A DNA stretch of 64,000 nt from Pseudomonas sp. L5B5 (GCF_020520285.1 NZ_CP084742.1:5381501-5445500); one strand, 5' to 3'; positions 52,283-61,408 are shown, counted from the stretch's first letter. The notes: a model not told the origin generated them from the sequence alone. Numbers and translations are program-made.

Positions 52283-52298
52283 CTGTCAGCGCTGTCAG
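52283..52298 (-). promoter_or_regulatory. Direct repeat upstream of the RND operon, possible CusR-type site
   Basis: Reading leftward, CTGACAG-CG-CTGACAG is a perfect 7-bp repeat at 9-bp phasing, 93 bp before the adaptor start. A TATAAC (-10-like) lies between it and the gene with a poor -35, as expected of an activator-dependent promoter. The 9-bp phase is shorter than the usual 10-11 bp of OmpR-family sites, so confidence is limited. Confidence 0.4.
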
Positions 52299-52404
52299 AA
52301 AACTCCCCGTGGCGGACTCGATCAAAGTCCTGCGGTGCGCAGGTATACTGCCGCTCTTGCGTGGCCGCCCCTGGCCCGAATTGTCCATTCTCCCCGGAGT
52401 TCCC

Positions 52405-52638
52405 ATGACGTCCCCCGTACAGCCCGATGCTGGCGAAGTTGCCAATGCCGATCCGGTCGCCATCGACAGCGAAGGCAAGGCTGCGATCCCAGCATTCAAG
52501 TTCCCCTTCAAGCCCGCGCAGTTCCTGGTGGCCAAGAACGCCCGCCAGCCCAACCATCAGCGCGGCGCCGGCGACTACCACGCCAAGACTCCCGGTGTAG
52601 CGCCTTCGGGCACTCGGCGCTCGATGGGCAAACGCTGA
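52405..52638 (+). CDS. Small basic hypothetical protein
   Basis: 77 aa from the ATG at 52405, with GGAG seven bases upstream. The acidic N-terminal third (QPDAGEVANADPVAID) is followed by a basic C-terminal half (FKFPFKPAQFLVAKNARQP; TPGVAPSGTRRSMGKR). There is no membrane helix or signal. The charge pattern and Lys/Arg tail suggest nucleic-acid or ribosome binding, but that is speculation. It stands alone, divergent from the efflux operon. Confidence 0.7.
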   Translation: MTSPVQPDAGEVANADPVAIDSEGKAAIPAFKFPFKPAQFLVAKNARQPNHQRGAGDYHAKTPGVAPSGTRRSMGKR

Positions 52639-52796
52639 GATCGCCGACAATCGCGGATAAAGCGGTGATTTACCCTTTCTCCAGCACGATGATGGCTAAT
52701 TGCTTTAAAACTGAGCTGGATCAGTATTTGTGCTTTCAGTGCGCTTAGAGTCAGCAGCCCTGCTGACTCCACCCAACAAATACGAGCGCGCTTCCC

Positions 52797-54380
52797 ATGA
52801 AGATCAACCTTCCGGTTACTGGGCGAAACGTGGACTTTGCCCCCGATGCGAACATCCTCTCGACCACCGATCTGACCAGCGCGATCACCTACGCCAACCC
52901 TGACTTCATCAATATCAGTGGTTATAGCCGTGAGGAATTGTTGGGCTCGCCCCATCACCTGCTGCGCCATCCGGACATGCCGGCGGCGGCCTTCGCCCAC
53001 ATGTGGCGCACCCTCAAGCGCGGTCGTTCGTGGATGGGCATGGTCAAGAACCGTTGCAAGAACGGCGATCATTATTGGGTCAGCGCCTATGTCACGCCCG
53101 TCACCCGCGACGGCCAGGCGGTGGAGTACCAGTCAGTGCGGACCAAGCCCAGCCAGCGTCAGGTCGAGGCGGCGGAACGAGCCTATGGTCGCCTGAACAA
53201 TCCGGGGCCTTCCTGGTGGAACCTGTTGCCGGTGATGAGCCTGCGTCTGCGCCTGTGGACCTGGATCAGTGCCAGTTTAATCGGCAGCTTCGGCATCTCG
53301 GTCTGGCTGTTGCCCCATTCGTGGATCTACCAGGGGGCGGCGGTGGCCCTGGGCTGCTGCCTGGGAGCGCTGGGGGTCGGCTGGCAGTTGCGGCCACTGG
53401 AGCGACTCACCGAGCGGGCCCGGCAGATTGGCGACAACCCCTTGAGCCAGGGCATCTACACCGGGCGGCTGGATGAGTTCGGGCGTATCGAATTCGCCCT
53501 GCAGATGCTCGAGGCCCAGGTCGGCGCGGTGGTCGGGCGTATTGGTGATGCGTCCCAGCGCCTGGCCGGGCATGCCGCGGAGCTGGTGGAACACTTGCAC
53601 TGCAGTCACAGCAGCACCCTGGAGCAGCAGGCCGAGACCGACCAGGTCGCGGCGGCCATCCACCAGATGGCTGCCAGCGTGGCCGAGGTGGCGACCCATG
53701 CGCAGCAGGCTTCGGTGGCGGCTGATCAGGCAGAGAGCGAAACCCGCGAAGGTCACTTGCTGGTGGGAGAAAGCCGCAGTGCGGTGCTGCGCCTGGCCAG
53801 CGAGCTTGAGCGAGCCACCGAAGTCATCCACCAACTGGAGAGCCACAGCATCGATATCTCCGGGGTGCTGGAAGTGATCCGCAGTATTGCCGAGCAGACC
53901 AACCTGCTGGCCCTGAATGCGGCGATCGAGGCGGCCCGGGCCGGGGAGCAGGGGCGTGGATTTGCCGTGGTGGCCGATGAGGTGCGGGGGCTGGCCCAGC
54001 GCACCCAGGACTCCACCAACGAAATCCAGCGCATGATCAGCACCCTGCAGACCGGCGCGCGCCATGCAGTGGAGGCCATGCAGCACAGCAGCCAGCATGT
54101 GGAGAGCAGTGTCGACCAGGCCCAGCGTGCGGCCGTGGCCCTGGACGGCATCAGCCAGCGGGTCAACCAGATCACCGAGATGAGCCTGCAAATCGCCGCA
54201 GCGGTGGAAGAGCAGAGTGCGGTGAGCGAGGACATCAACCGCAACATCATCGGTATTCGCAACGCCTGCGAGGCCACGGTCAGTGCCGGTCAGCTCAGCC
54301 ATGTCAATTCCGGCGACGTGGCCGGCCTGGCAGGAGACTTGCGGCAGCTGGCCCTGGAGTTCTGGCACAAGCGCGCCTGA
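52797..54380 (+). CDS. PAS-containing methyl-accepting chemotaxis protein (Aer-like)
   Basis: 527 aa. The N-terminal cytoplasmic PAS domain (about 10-125) has [20 protein letters not shown] and [13 protein letters not shown], as in the FAD-binding aerotaxis sensor Aer. Two membrane helices follow near 150-190, then a HAMP-like segment. The long cytoplasmic coiled coil has the invariant tip [34 protein letters not shown]. The domain order is that of Aer (redox/energy taxis). No periplasmic sensor is present. Confidence 0.93.
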   Translation: MKINLPVTGRNVDFAPDANILSTTDLTSAITYANPDFINISGYSREELLGSPHHLLRHPDMPAAAFAHMWRTLKRGRSWMGMVKNRCKNGDHYWVSAYVTPVTRDGQAVEYQSVRTKPSQRQVEAAERAYGRLNNPGPSWWNLLPVMSLRLRLWTWISASLIGSFGISVWLLPHSWIYQGAAVALGCCLGALGVGWQLRPLERLTERARQIGDNPLSQGIYTGRLDEFGRIEFALQMLEAQVGAVVGRIGDASQRLAGHAAELVEHLHCSHSSTLEQQAETDQVAAAIHQMAASVAEVATHAQQASVAADQAESETREGHLLVGESRSAVLRLASELERATEVIHQLESHSIDISGVLEVIRSIAEQTNLLALNAAIEAARAGEQGRGFAVVADEVRGLAQRTQDSTNEIQRMISTLQTGARHAVEAMQHSSQHVESSVDQAQRAAVALDGISQRVNQITEMSLQIAAAVEEQSAVSEDINRNIIGIRNACEATVSAGQLSHVNSGDVAGLAGDLRQLALEFWHKRA

Positions 54381-54416
54381 CCCCTGACCCCTGACCGCTC
54401 GCCGCAAAGCCCCGGC

Positions 54417-55166
54417 TCAGGCGGCCCGCAGCGGGATGAACGCGTAGTTCAGGGGCGTGTCGCTGATCACCAGAGCACCGCTGGCCGCCACTTCTGCGGC
54501 TACCTGCTCGCCGGACAGGTGGAAACTCCAGGCTTGTTCCGGCGCAGCCAGGGGGGCGGCCTGGAGCTGGTCGATGGTATTGGCCAGGGCGCCCATGTCC
54601 GGCAGGTAGGCGGTAAAGCCGTCACCCTTGAGCGCCGTGGTGCGGATGCCTAGCCGGGCGCAGACGGCTTGCTTGATCTGGATGTCATCGCGGTCCGCCT
54701 GGCGCGAGCGCTGGATCAGCGCGGCCAGTTCTTCATCCACCAATTCGCCGCCCAGGATCAGCTGCGGGCCCTGTTCCCAGGATTGCGGCGGGCATTCCTT
54801 GGCCTCGGGGGCGAGGGGAATGTGCGGATTGATCTCCATGGGATAGATGCGGCACACCAGTGGCCGGCGCTCGTAGATGCGGCACAGCTGCTGTTCGTCA
54901 AGATTCCGGCAGGGCCCGACGTTGTAGGCGGCGAAAGTGATCGCCACATAGGCGTCGGTGTTGCCGCTGGGCACCCGGCACGAGCGTCTTTGGGCATGTT
55001 CACGCTGCTCTGCCGGCAAGCCCAGGCCGTTGCCGAGAAAGGCTTCTACCAGCACGATCACCTGCCCGCCATCGACTGCCCAGGCGCGGGCTTCGGCGAG
55101 AGTCAGGGGGACATGGTGGTCGTGGCAGCACTTGCCGCAGCCTACGCAGGAAAACCGAGTGTTCAT
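54417..55166 (-). CDS. YkgJ-family cysteine-cluster protein
   Basis: 249 aa. The N-terminal cluster FSCVGCGKCCHDHHVPLT and the later CRNLDEQQLCRIYERRPLVCRIYPMEI form the CxxCxxCC-type zinc or iron-chelate-binding UPF0153 pattern. Function is unknown for the family. The C-terminal 100 residues are outside the core and not recognised. The ATG at 55166 is used; the upstream extension (5 codons) is possible and neither has a good ribosome-binding site. Confidence 0.85.
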   Translation of the reverse strand: MNTRFSCVGCGKCCHDHHVPLTLAEARAWAVDGGQVIVLVEAFLGNGLGLPAEQREHAQRRSCRVPSGNTDAYVAITFAAYNVGPCRNLDEQQLCRIYERRPLVCRIYPMEINPHIPLAPEAKECPPQSWEQGPQLILGGELVDEELAALIQRSRQADRDDIQIKQAVCARLGIRTTALKGDGFTAYLPDMGALANTIDQLQAAPLAAPEQAWSFHLSGEQVAAEVAASGALVISDTPLNYAFIPLRAA

Positions 55167-55256
55167 GGGGCAAGCAACCAAAGCGGATCGATGGGGGCGT
55201 CGTTTTTCTGTTGTCCGACGCCACGGATGCCGCTAGCGAAGCAAGTACTGCGCCAG

Positions 55257-55583
55257 TCAACGGGCCTTGAGTGCTGGGCGAATGCTGTCCCACTCGCTGA
55301 CCACAGCCTTGCGGCTGGGGCGGTGGTACAGGCACAGCTCGATGCCGCTGCGGCCCTGCATGTGTTTCTGTGGGTACTGGCCTTGCAGCAGGAGGGCGGT
55401 GTAGCCGAGCTGGTCGTCGAACTGCGCGCTGTGGCCCAACGGTTTCGGATTCTTCAGGCCGCTGGCCTGGATGCAACTGCGCTGCACGGCCTGTTCCAGC
55501 TCGGCCCAGGCCTGGTCGCTGGAGGCATGGACCTGGCCGGCGAGGGCGCAGAGACAGAGCAGGGCCAGGGGCTTGCAGTTCAT
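55257..55583 (-). CDS. Small exported hypothetical protein
   Basis: 108 aa. Signal peptide MNCKPLALLCLCALAGQVHA, then a mature domain of about 88 residues with two Cys (SCIQAS and LCLYH) likely forming a disulfide. Family not recognised. I start at 55583, with GAGG ten bases upstream; the frame extending to 55682 has no support. Confidence 0.7.
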   Translation of the reverse strand: MNCKPLALLCLCALAGQVHASSDQAWAELEQAVQRSCIQASGLKNPKPLGHSAQFDDQLGYTALLLQGQYPQKHMQGRSGIELCLYHRPSRKAVVSEWDSIRPALKAR

Positions 55584-55701
55584 GGTGACGGAGCCTCGAT
55601 GTGGAGTACGACGGTGGACCACGCCAACGGTGCTCCGTTCGCTGCATGTGGCCGCTGCTGCAGGACGGCGGATCGAGGTCACTGAAGGCCCTGCGGGCCT
55701 T

Positions 55702-55728
55702 GTCGCAGCCTCGCAGGCTCGGCAGCGG
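55702..55728. repeat. REP-like palindromic fragment
   Basis: GTCGCAGCCTCGCAGGCTCGGCAGCG is the core word of a second palindromic repeat class common in fluorescent pseudomonads. Next to it, AAGGCCCTGCGGGCCTT (55685-55701) forms a separate perfect hairpin. Together they fill part of the gap between the exported protein and the GNAT gene. Confidence 0.5.
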
Positions 55729-55759
55729 GTTTTGCGCAGCGGTCGGCGGATCTTCAGGG

Positions 55760-56239
55760 CTACGGCACTCGTTCGCGGCGGACCACGTGCATGCCGGCGC
55801 TGTCGTACAAACGACGGGCCGGCAGGTTGTCTTCCAGGACCCTGAGGTCGACCCAGGCTTCACGGCGTTCGGCGAACATCACGAACACTTGTTGCAGCAA
55901 TGCTTGGCCCAGGCCCCGGCCACGGGCGTCGGCATCTACCACCAGGTCCTTGAGGTAGGCGCTGGTCCAGCACTGGGCCACGCCGATCACCCGCCCGGCT
56001 TCCAGGGCGACCAGGCACAGTTGGGGATCGTATTCGGCATCGGACTGGAAGGCGTTGCGCCACGTGTCGAGGTCCGGGACGCGACCGCCACCGTCCAGGT
56101 AGCCCTGTTGCATCAGATGATGCACATCGCCAGCCAGCTGGGGAGCGTAACGCTGCACGGTGATCCCTTCGGGCCACAGGGGAGTGGCCAGGGGCCCCGA
56201 CAGCTCGCGGCGCATCAACAGGCAATAGCGGTCGTCCAA
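55760..56239 (-). CDS. GNAT-family N-acetyltransferase
   Basis: 159 aa. The acetyl-CoA pocket signature is LKDLVVDADARGRGLGQALLQQVF, followed by WVDLRVLEDNLPARRLYDSAGM, the usual motif A/B order. The substrate is unknown. It starts 4 bp after the CheV stop, so it is probably in the cheV transcript. Confidence 0.87.
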   Translation of the reverse strand: MDDRYCLLMRRELSGPLATPLWPEGITVQRYAPQLAGDVHHLMQQGYLDGGGRVPDLDTWRNAFQSDAEYDPQLCLVALEAGRVIGVAQCWTSAYLKDLVVDADARGRGLGQALLQQVFVMFAERREAWVDLRVLEDNLPARRLYDSAGMHVVRRERVP

Positions 56240-56242
56240 TGG

Positions 56243-57145
56243 TCAGCGTCCCTGGGTGGCGATGGCCTTGGCGGCCTCGATCAGGCAGCGAGTCAGCTCC
56301 GGCGAGGAGAACTTGGTCAGTACTGCATTGGCACCGGCCTGGCGCGCCTTCTCGCTGTTCATGGCGCTGTCCAGAGAGGTGTGCAGCAACACGTACAGAT
56401 GGGAGAAGTCCGGGGTTTCGCGCAGGGTCCGGGTCAGGGCATAGCCGTCCATTTCGGACATTTCGATGTCCGAGACGATCAGGTTGATTTCGTTGGCCGT
56501 GCCTTGCAGTTCCAGCAGGCAGTCGATGGCTTCCTTGGCGCTGCGGGCCGTGTGGCATTGCAGCCCAAGGTTGCGCAGGGTGTGCACCGACTGCTGCAGC
56601 GCCACCTGACTGTCGTCCACTACCAGGATGCGTGCGCTGCCCAGGGCTTCGGCGTCTTCCATGCTCAGCTCGGTGGGCGCCATTTCGATCTGGGTCGGAG
56701 CGATGCCGTGGATCACCTTCTCGATATCCAGTACCTGGACCAGGGTTCCGTCCACCTGGGTCACCCCGGTGATATATGACTTGATGCCACCGGAGCCGTA
56801 GGGTGGTGGGCGGATGTCTGTGGTCAGGCAGTGCACGATCTTGCTCACGGCCTGTACGTGCAGGCCCTGCTTGGAGCGGCTGACGTCGGTGACGATCAGG
56901 CAGCCGGCATCGGGATCGGCCAGGGGGCGCTCGCCGATGGCCCGGCTGAGATCGATCACCGACAGGGAATTGCCACGCAGGGTGGCGATGCCTTTTACGT
57001 GCGGATGGGACTCAGGCAGCTTGGTCAGGGGCGGGCAGGGAATGATTTCACTGACTTTAAGCAGGTTGATTGCCATCAGCTTGCCGCTGCGCAAGGTAAA
57101 CAGCAGAAGCGAAAGCGAATCTGCGCGGGCTTTGTTGGAGGACAT
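56243..57145 (-). CDS. cheV: Chemotaxis coupling protein CheV
   Basis: 300 aa. The N-terminal CheW-like domain (about 10-160) contains FTLRSGKLMAINLLKVSEII and HPHVKGIATLRGNSLSVIDL. The C-terminal receiver domain (about 170-295) has the acidic pair in RILVVDDSQVA and the phospho-acceptor in NLIVSDIEMSEMDGYALTR. It links chemoreceptors to CheA and adapts by phosphorylation. The start at 57145 has AGAAGG upstream; the longer frame is not supported. Confidence 0.92.
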   Translation of the reverse strand: MSSNKARADSLSLLLFTLRSGKLMAINLLKVSEIIPCPPLTKLPESHPHVKGIATLRGNSLSVIDLSRAIGERPLADPDAGCLIVTDVSRSKQGLHVQAVSKIVHCLTTDIRPPPYGSGGIKSYITGVTQVDGTLVQVLDIEKVIHGIAPTQIEMAPTELSMEDAEALGSARILVVDDSQVALQQSVHTLRNLGLQCHTARSAKEAIDCLLELQGTANEINLIVSDIEMSEMDGYALTRTLRETPDFSHLYVLLHTSLDSAMNSEKARQAGANAVLTKFSSPELTRCLIEAAKAIATQGR

Positions 57146-57283
57146 AAAAACCTTCTCTGGAAGAATTGGCGCGTGGATCAAGCCACGGACAACCATTGAT
57201 AACGGGTTATCGACGCTTTCAGGATGGGCTTTAGCCGGATTGCCCGATCCATGCAGTCGCAGCCGGTGAGGGGCCAGGTGCAA

Positions 57284-58840
57284 TCATTTCAGGCCCAGGC
57301 GCCTGGCCAGGCGGCCCAGGTTGGCCCTGTCCAAGCCTAGCTCACGGGCGGCGGCGGCCCAGTTGTCCTGGTGTTGTTCCAGGCAGGCCTCGATCAGCCG
57401 GCGCTGGTAGTGTTCGGTGGCCTGGCGCAGGTCCCCCGGCACTGCGGTCGGTAGCACGGGTGGCGGGCCGGGCTCGGCAGGCGCGCCAGGCTTTTCGCTG
57501 GCCCGGGGCAGGTCCAGGTCCGGTGCGTCGAGGGTGAGGATCTTCGGCCGTTGCCGGTGGTTGCCCAGGGTCTTGAGGGCGCTGCGGCCAATCAGGTGTT
57601 CCAGTTCGCGGACGTTGCCCGGCCAGTTGTAGGCCAGCAGCGCCGCCTGGGCGTCGGCGCTCAGGCGCAGGCTGCCCAGGCCCATGCGCGAACGGTTCTG
57701 TTCCAGGAAGTAGCCGCTGAGCAACAGGACGTCGCGGCCCCGGTCGCGCAAGGCCGGTACCCGGAGCGGGTAGACGCTGAGGCGATGGTAGAAGTCGGCG
57801 CGGTAGCGGCCGTTACGTACCTCTTGTGCCAGGTCGCGATTGGTGGCGGCGATCAGGCGCACGTCCACCCGGTGTTCCTTGTCCGAGCCCAGGCGCTGTA
57901 GCTGGCCGCTTTGCAGCACGCGCAGCAGCTTGGCCTGGACGAGCAGTGGCAGTTCGCCGACTTCATCGAGGAACAGGGTGCCGCCGTTGGCCAGTTCGAA
58001 CTTGCCCTGGCGATCCTGAGTAGCCCCCGTGAAGGCGCCACGTACATGGCCAAACAGCTCGCTCTCCACCAGGGTGTCCGGCAGGGCCGCACAGTTGAGG
58101 CTGACCAGCGGTTGGTCGGCACGCAGCGAGGCGGCATGGATGGCCTGGGCCACCAACTCCTTGCCGACTCCGGTTTCACCGGTGATCAGCACCGTCAGGT
58201 CGCTGCTGCCCACCAGGGCGATTTCTTCCATCAGGTGCTTGTGGGCCTTGCTCTGGCCGATCATTTCCCGGGGCTGGCCGCTGGCCTGGCGATACACCTC
58301 GGCGCGCTGGTGTTCGTTCTCGGCACGTTGGGCCAGGCGTTCGATACGCTGGGCAGCACTGACCGTGGCGGCGGCAAGGCTGGCGAAGGCTTGCAGGGCG
58401 TCCAGTTCGATGGGTTCGAAGCGCTGCGGGTCCAGGGCGTCGAGAGTCAGCAGGCCCCAGGGCCGCTCTTCGATGAATAGCGGGCAGCCCATGCAGTCGT
58501 GGACTTCCAGGTGCTCGGCGAGCCCCTCCACCAGGCCGTCGTAGGGGTCCGGCAACTGGCTGTCGCTGGCGAAGCGGGTAGGCCCCGGGCTGCTGAGCAG
58601 CGCGGCGAAGCGCGGGTGTTCGCTGACCTTGAAGCGCCGCCCCAGGGTATCGGTGCTCAGGCCGTCGACGGCCAGCGGCACCAGCCATTCCCCATCCAGG
58701 CGCAGCAGCGCGGCGGCGTCGCATGGAAGCAGTACGCGCAGGGCTTCCAGCAGTCGGCGATAGCGTTCCCCTTCCGGCAGTTCCCGGGACAGGTCAGTGA
58801 CCAGCGGCAGCAGCGTGGTCAGCAGGGCTTTTGCAGTCAT
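57284..58840 (-). CDS. norR: Nitric oxide-responsive sigma54 activator NorR/FhpR
   Basis: 518 aa. The N-terminal GAF domain (about 20-165) holds the non-haem iron NO sensor. The AAA+ domain (about 190-425) has Walker A GETGVGKE, the sigma54-contact GAFTGA and LFLDEVGEL. The C-terminal Fis-type HTH is NWAAAARELGLDRANLGRLARRLG. It is divergent from hmp, the same arrangement as fhpR-fhp in P. aeruginosa. When NO binds the GAF iron the AAA+ domain is freed to drive hmp. Confidence 0.95.
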   Translation of the reverse strand: MTAKALLTTLLPLVTDLSRELPEGERYRRLLEALRVLLPCDAAALLRLDGEWLVPLAVDGLSTDTLGRRFKVSEHPRFAALLSSPGPTRFASDSQLPDPYDGLVEGLAEHLEVHDCMGCPLFIEERPWGLLTLDALDPQRFEPIELDALQAFASLAAATVSAAQRIERLAQRAENEHQRAEVYRQASGQPREMIGQSKAHKHLMEEIALVGSSDLTVLITGETGVGKELVAQAIHAASLRADQPLVSLNCAALPDTLVESELFGHVRGAFTGATQDRQGKFELANGGTLFLDEVGELPLLVQAKLLRVLQSGQLQRLGSDKEHRVDVRLIAATNRDLAQEVRNGRYRADFYHRLSVYPLRVPALRDRGRDVLLLSGYFLEQNRSRMGLGSLRLSADAQAALLAYNWPGNVRELEHLIGRSALKTLGNHRQRPKILTLDAPDLDLPRASEKPGAPAEPGPPPVLPTAVPGDLRQATEHYQRRLIEACLEQHQDNWAAAARELGLDRANLGRLARRLGLK

Positions 58841-58854
58841 AAAGACTCCTTATG

Positions 58855-58891
58855 GTCCTAATGACTATAAGTGCCTAAGGGTCTTTTTGAC
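58855..58891 (+). promoter_or_regulatory. NorR enhancer sites (two GT-N7-AC)
   Basis: GTCCTAATGAC (58855-58865) and GTCTTTTTGAC (58881-58891) both fit the NorR consensus GT-N7-AC, spaced 26 bp apart. A degenerate GTGCCTAAGGG sits between them and GTTTTAACATA lies just after, so a third weak site, as in E. coli norV, is possible. They lie 104-140 bp upstream of hmp and close to the norR start. Confidence 0.7.
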
Positions 58892-58932
58892 CATCTTTGT
58901 TTTAACATACTGATTTTATTGAATTTAAATTC

Positions 58933-58948
58933 TGGCATGAATACTGAT
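58933..58948 (+). promoter_or_regulatory. hmp: sigma54-type -24/-12 promoter of hmp
   Basis: TGGCATGAATACTGAT aligns to TGGCACG-N4-TTGCW; the -24 GG is present and the -12 GC reads GA. It lies about 47 bp before hmp and downstream of the NorR sites, the expected order. The altered -12 dinucleotide keeps confidence moderate. Confidence 0.6.
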
Positions 58949-58994
58949 TAGGAAAGGGAAACCTGCAAGCAGTCATAAGTCCAGGAGTTGTCCC

Positions 58995-60176
58995 ATGCTA
59001 AGCGTCCAAGACCGCGCCATCATCAAATCCACCGTGCCCCTGCTGGAAAGCGGCGGTGAGGCCCTGATCACCCACTTCTACCGGATGATGCTCTCCGAGT
59101 ACCCCGAGGTCCGTCCGCTGTTCAACCAGGCCCACCAGACCAGCGGTGACCAGCCCCGGGCCCTGGCCAACGGCGTGCTGATGTACGCCCGGCATATCGA
59201 CCAGCTGGACCAGCTGGGAGACCTGGTGGCCAAGATCATCAACAAGCACGTCGCGCTGCAAATCCTGCCAGAGCACTACCCGATCGTCGGCAGTTGCCTG
59301 TTGCGGGCCATTTCAGAAGTCCTGGGCAGCGAGATCGCCACCCCGGAAGTGATCGCTGCCTGGGCCGCGGCGTACAACCAGCTGGCGAATATCCTGATCG
59401 GCGCCGAGGCGGCCATCTATGACGAGAAGGCCCAGGCCCCGGGCGGCTGGCGTGGTGCCCGGGCGTTCAAGCTGGTGCGCAGGGTGGAAGAGAGCGCGGA
59501 AATCACGTCCTTCTATTTCGAGCCTGTCGACCAGGCACCCATTCTCGCAGCCGAGCCGGGCCAGTACATTGGCCTGCAACTGTTCGTCGATGGTCAGGAA
59601 ATCCGTCGTAACTACTCGTTGTCGGCCTTGTCCGACCAGGGTCAGTACCGCATCAGCGTCAAGCGCGAAGCCGGTGGCGTGGCTTCCAACTACCTGCACG
59701 ATCGCTGCCAGGTGGGCAGCAGCATCATGCTGTTCCCGCCCGCCGGGGAGTTCACCCTGCAGGCCAGCGACAAGCCGCTGGTTCTGATCAGTGGCGGCGT
59801 CGGTATCACCCCGACCCTGCCGATGCTGGAGGCTGCGCTGGCCACCGAGCGCCCGGTGCACTTCATTCACTGCGCACGCAATGGCCAGGTGCATGCGTTC
59901 CGCCAGTGGGTCGACGCCCTGGCCGCGCGTTATCCACAGCTCAAGCGCTTCTACTGTTATGCCGAGGATGATGGCGTCAGCCCAGCGGCTGACAAGCTGG
60001 GCCTGTTGAGCCAGGATCAGTTGGCCCAATGGCTGCCCGAGCAGCGTGATCTGGATGCCTACTTCCTGGGGCCCAAGAGTTTCATGGTGGCGATCAAGCG
60101 TCATCTGAAGGCCCTGGGCATTCCCGAGCAGCAGAGCCGCTACGAGTTCTTCGGCCCGGCTGCGGCCCTGGTATAA
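58995..60176 (+). CDS. hmp: Flavohaemoglobin / nitric oxide dioxygenase
   Basis: 393 aa. The globin domain (1-138) has TyrB10 = Y29, GlnE7 = Q53 and proximal His85, all matching E. coli Hmp. An FAD domain (RNYSLSALSDQG) and an NAD domain (ISGGVGITPTLPML; FLGPKSFMVAIKRHL) follow. It oxidises NO to nitrate with O2 and NADH in the cytoplasm. It is controlled by the divergent norR gene. Confidence 0.97.
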   Translation: MLSVQDRAIIKSTVPLLESGGEALITHFYRMMLSEYPEVRPLFNQAHQTSGDQPRALANGVLMYARHIDQLDQLGDLVAKIINKHVALQILPEHYPIVGSCLLRAISEVLGSEIATPEVIAAWAAAYNQLANILIGAEAAIYDEKAQAPGGWRGARAFKLVRRVEESAEITSFYFEPVDQAPILAAEPGQYIGLQLFVDGQEIRRNYSLSALSDQGQYRISVKREAGGVASNYLHDRCQVGSSIMLFPPAGEFTLQASDKPLVLISGGVGITPTLPMLEAALATERPVHFIHCARNGQVHAFRQWVDALAARYPQLKRFYCYAEDDGVSPAADKLGLLSQDQLAQWLPEQRDLDAYFLGPKSFMVAIKRHLKALGIPEQQSRYEFFGPAAALV

Positions 60177-60221
60177 CCCTCCCGCCTGCCGTAATACCCA
60201 TCAGTAAAGGGAGCTGATCCC

Positions 60222-60324
60222 CTGTAGGAGCGAGGCTTGCTCGCGATGGTAGTTAACGCTAGCGCGTGTTCACTGGATAAACCCAGCGCTCTGAAGTCCA
60301 TCGCGGGCAAGCCTCGCTCCTGCC
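60222..60324. repeat. REP/BIME: paired inverted REP units
   Basis: GTAGGAGCGAGGCTTGCTCG (from 60224) and its reverse complement form (CCATCGCGGGCAAGCCTCGCTCCTGC, 60298-60323) flank a 48-bp spacer. This is the classic pseudomonad REP doublet mobilised by RAYT transposases. It occupies the 5' part of the 499-bp hmp-dsbB gap. The remainder (60325-60675) shows no other clear element. Confidence 0.9.
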
Positions 60325-60675
60325 AGCATCACCCGCCTACCTGCTCCTGTCCTCCAGGAGCCTTGGGGCATCGGCAATTTCCCCAGCCATTGGCCAACCT
60401 TGAAAGGGCGACTGTCTCGTTAATCCCGGCTTAACCTGCCTGTCGTTAATTCCCAGCGATAACGCCCGGCCCGCGGGTGCCCGAATCAGCGGGTGGACAC
60501 CTGTGGCTGCCCGGCGGGCCTTGGCTTTCAGCCTTCAAGCAATGCATTCAAAGGTCATGTTCAGCGTGTAGACTTCCGGGCATTGCGACGGCAAACCGGC
60601 CACTTGGCAACTCCACTGCGTGCCGCCGCGACAGACGCGGGCGGGCCGCTGCAACAGACAGAAAAAGGAATAGGG

Positions 60676-61185
60676 ATGAGTGACGACAGACTGCGTTTGG
60701 GACGGGAACGACGCTTCCTGGTACTGCTTGGGGTGATCTGCCTGGCTCTGATCGGCGGAGCCCTGTACATGCAGGTGGTGCTGGGCGAGGCGCCTTGCCC
60801 GTTGTGCATCCTGCAACGCTACGCTTTGCTGCTGATCGCGATCTTCGCCTTCATCGGCGCTGCCCTGAGTTCGCGGCGCGGCATCACCATCATGGAGACC
60901 CTGGTGGTCATCAGTGCCATCGCCGGCGCCGGGGTCGCGGGGCACCATGTGTATACCCAGTTCTACCCGTCGGTGAGCTGTGGCATCGATGTGCTGCAGC
61001 CAATCGTCGACAGCCTGCCGCTGGCGAGCATCTTTCCCCTGGGCTTCCAGGTCGATGGCTTTTGCTCCACGCCATACCCACCGATCCTGGGGTTGTCCCT
61101 GGCCCAATGGGCATTGGTGGCCTTCGTGCTGACGGTGATCCTGGTGCCGCTGGGTATCGTGCGCAACCGCAAGAACAGCTACTGA
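60676..61185 (+). CDS. dsbB: Disulfide bond formation protein DsbB
   Basis: 169 aa, four membrane helices. The quinone-linked pair C41-P-L-C44 lies in the first periplasmic loop, at the same positions as in E. coli DsbB. The second pair is in the next loop (VSCGID and GFCSTP). It reoxidises DsbA by passing electrons to ubiquinone. The true start is the ATG at 60676; the 61 upstream codons to 60493 are not part of the family. Terminator follows. Confidence 0.94.
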   Translation: MSDDRLRLGRERRFLVLLGVICLALIGGALYMQVVLGEAPCPLCILQRYALLLIAIFAFIGAALSSRRGITIMETLVVISAIAGAGVAGHHVYTQFYPSVSCGIDVLQPIVDSLPLASIFPLGFQVDGFCSTPYPPILGLSLAQWALVAFVLTVILVPLGIVRNRKNSY

Positions 61186-61198
61186 TCCACCGGAAATA

Positions 61199-61231
61199 GC
61201 CCCGGCCCCTCGACAGGGGCCGGGGCTTTTT
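61199..61231 (+). terminator. Terminator of dsbB
   Basis: 12-bp stem GCCCCGGCCCCT / AGGGGCCGGGGC with loop CGAC and T5. It separates dsbB from the cyo leader. Confidence 0.94.
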
Positions 61232-61294
61232 CGTGTCGGGCACGGTGATGTTGAAAAGTCCGTGATTTGCGGCAAGACGGGGTGCAACAAAAGT

Positions 61295-61309
61295 GCGACA
61301 TGTTGTCAC
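61295..61309 (+). promoter_or_regulatory. RegA/RoxR-like box upstream of cyo
   Basis: GCGACA-TGTT-GTCAC fits GNGRCR-N4-GNCRC. With one more base pair per flank it is a near-palindrome (61293-61311, GTG...CAC, 15 of 19 symmetric). A matching box lies in front of petABC (15151). Both genes encode respiratory-chain complexes, the known targets of RegA-type regulators. Binding is not shown; the box is 670 bp from cyoA. Confidence 0.4.
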
Positions 61310-61408
61310 ACTGATGCGGTCGCAGGAGGAGGGAAGAAGAGTTTCAAGGGACTGCAATTTACCCAACTGGTTCAACTCAAGCCTGTCAATTTGTGTATGC
61401 GAGCAGGG

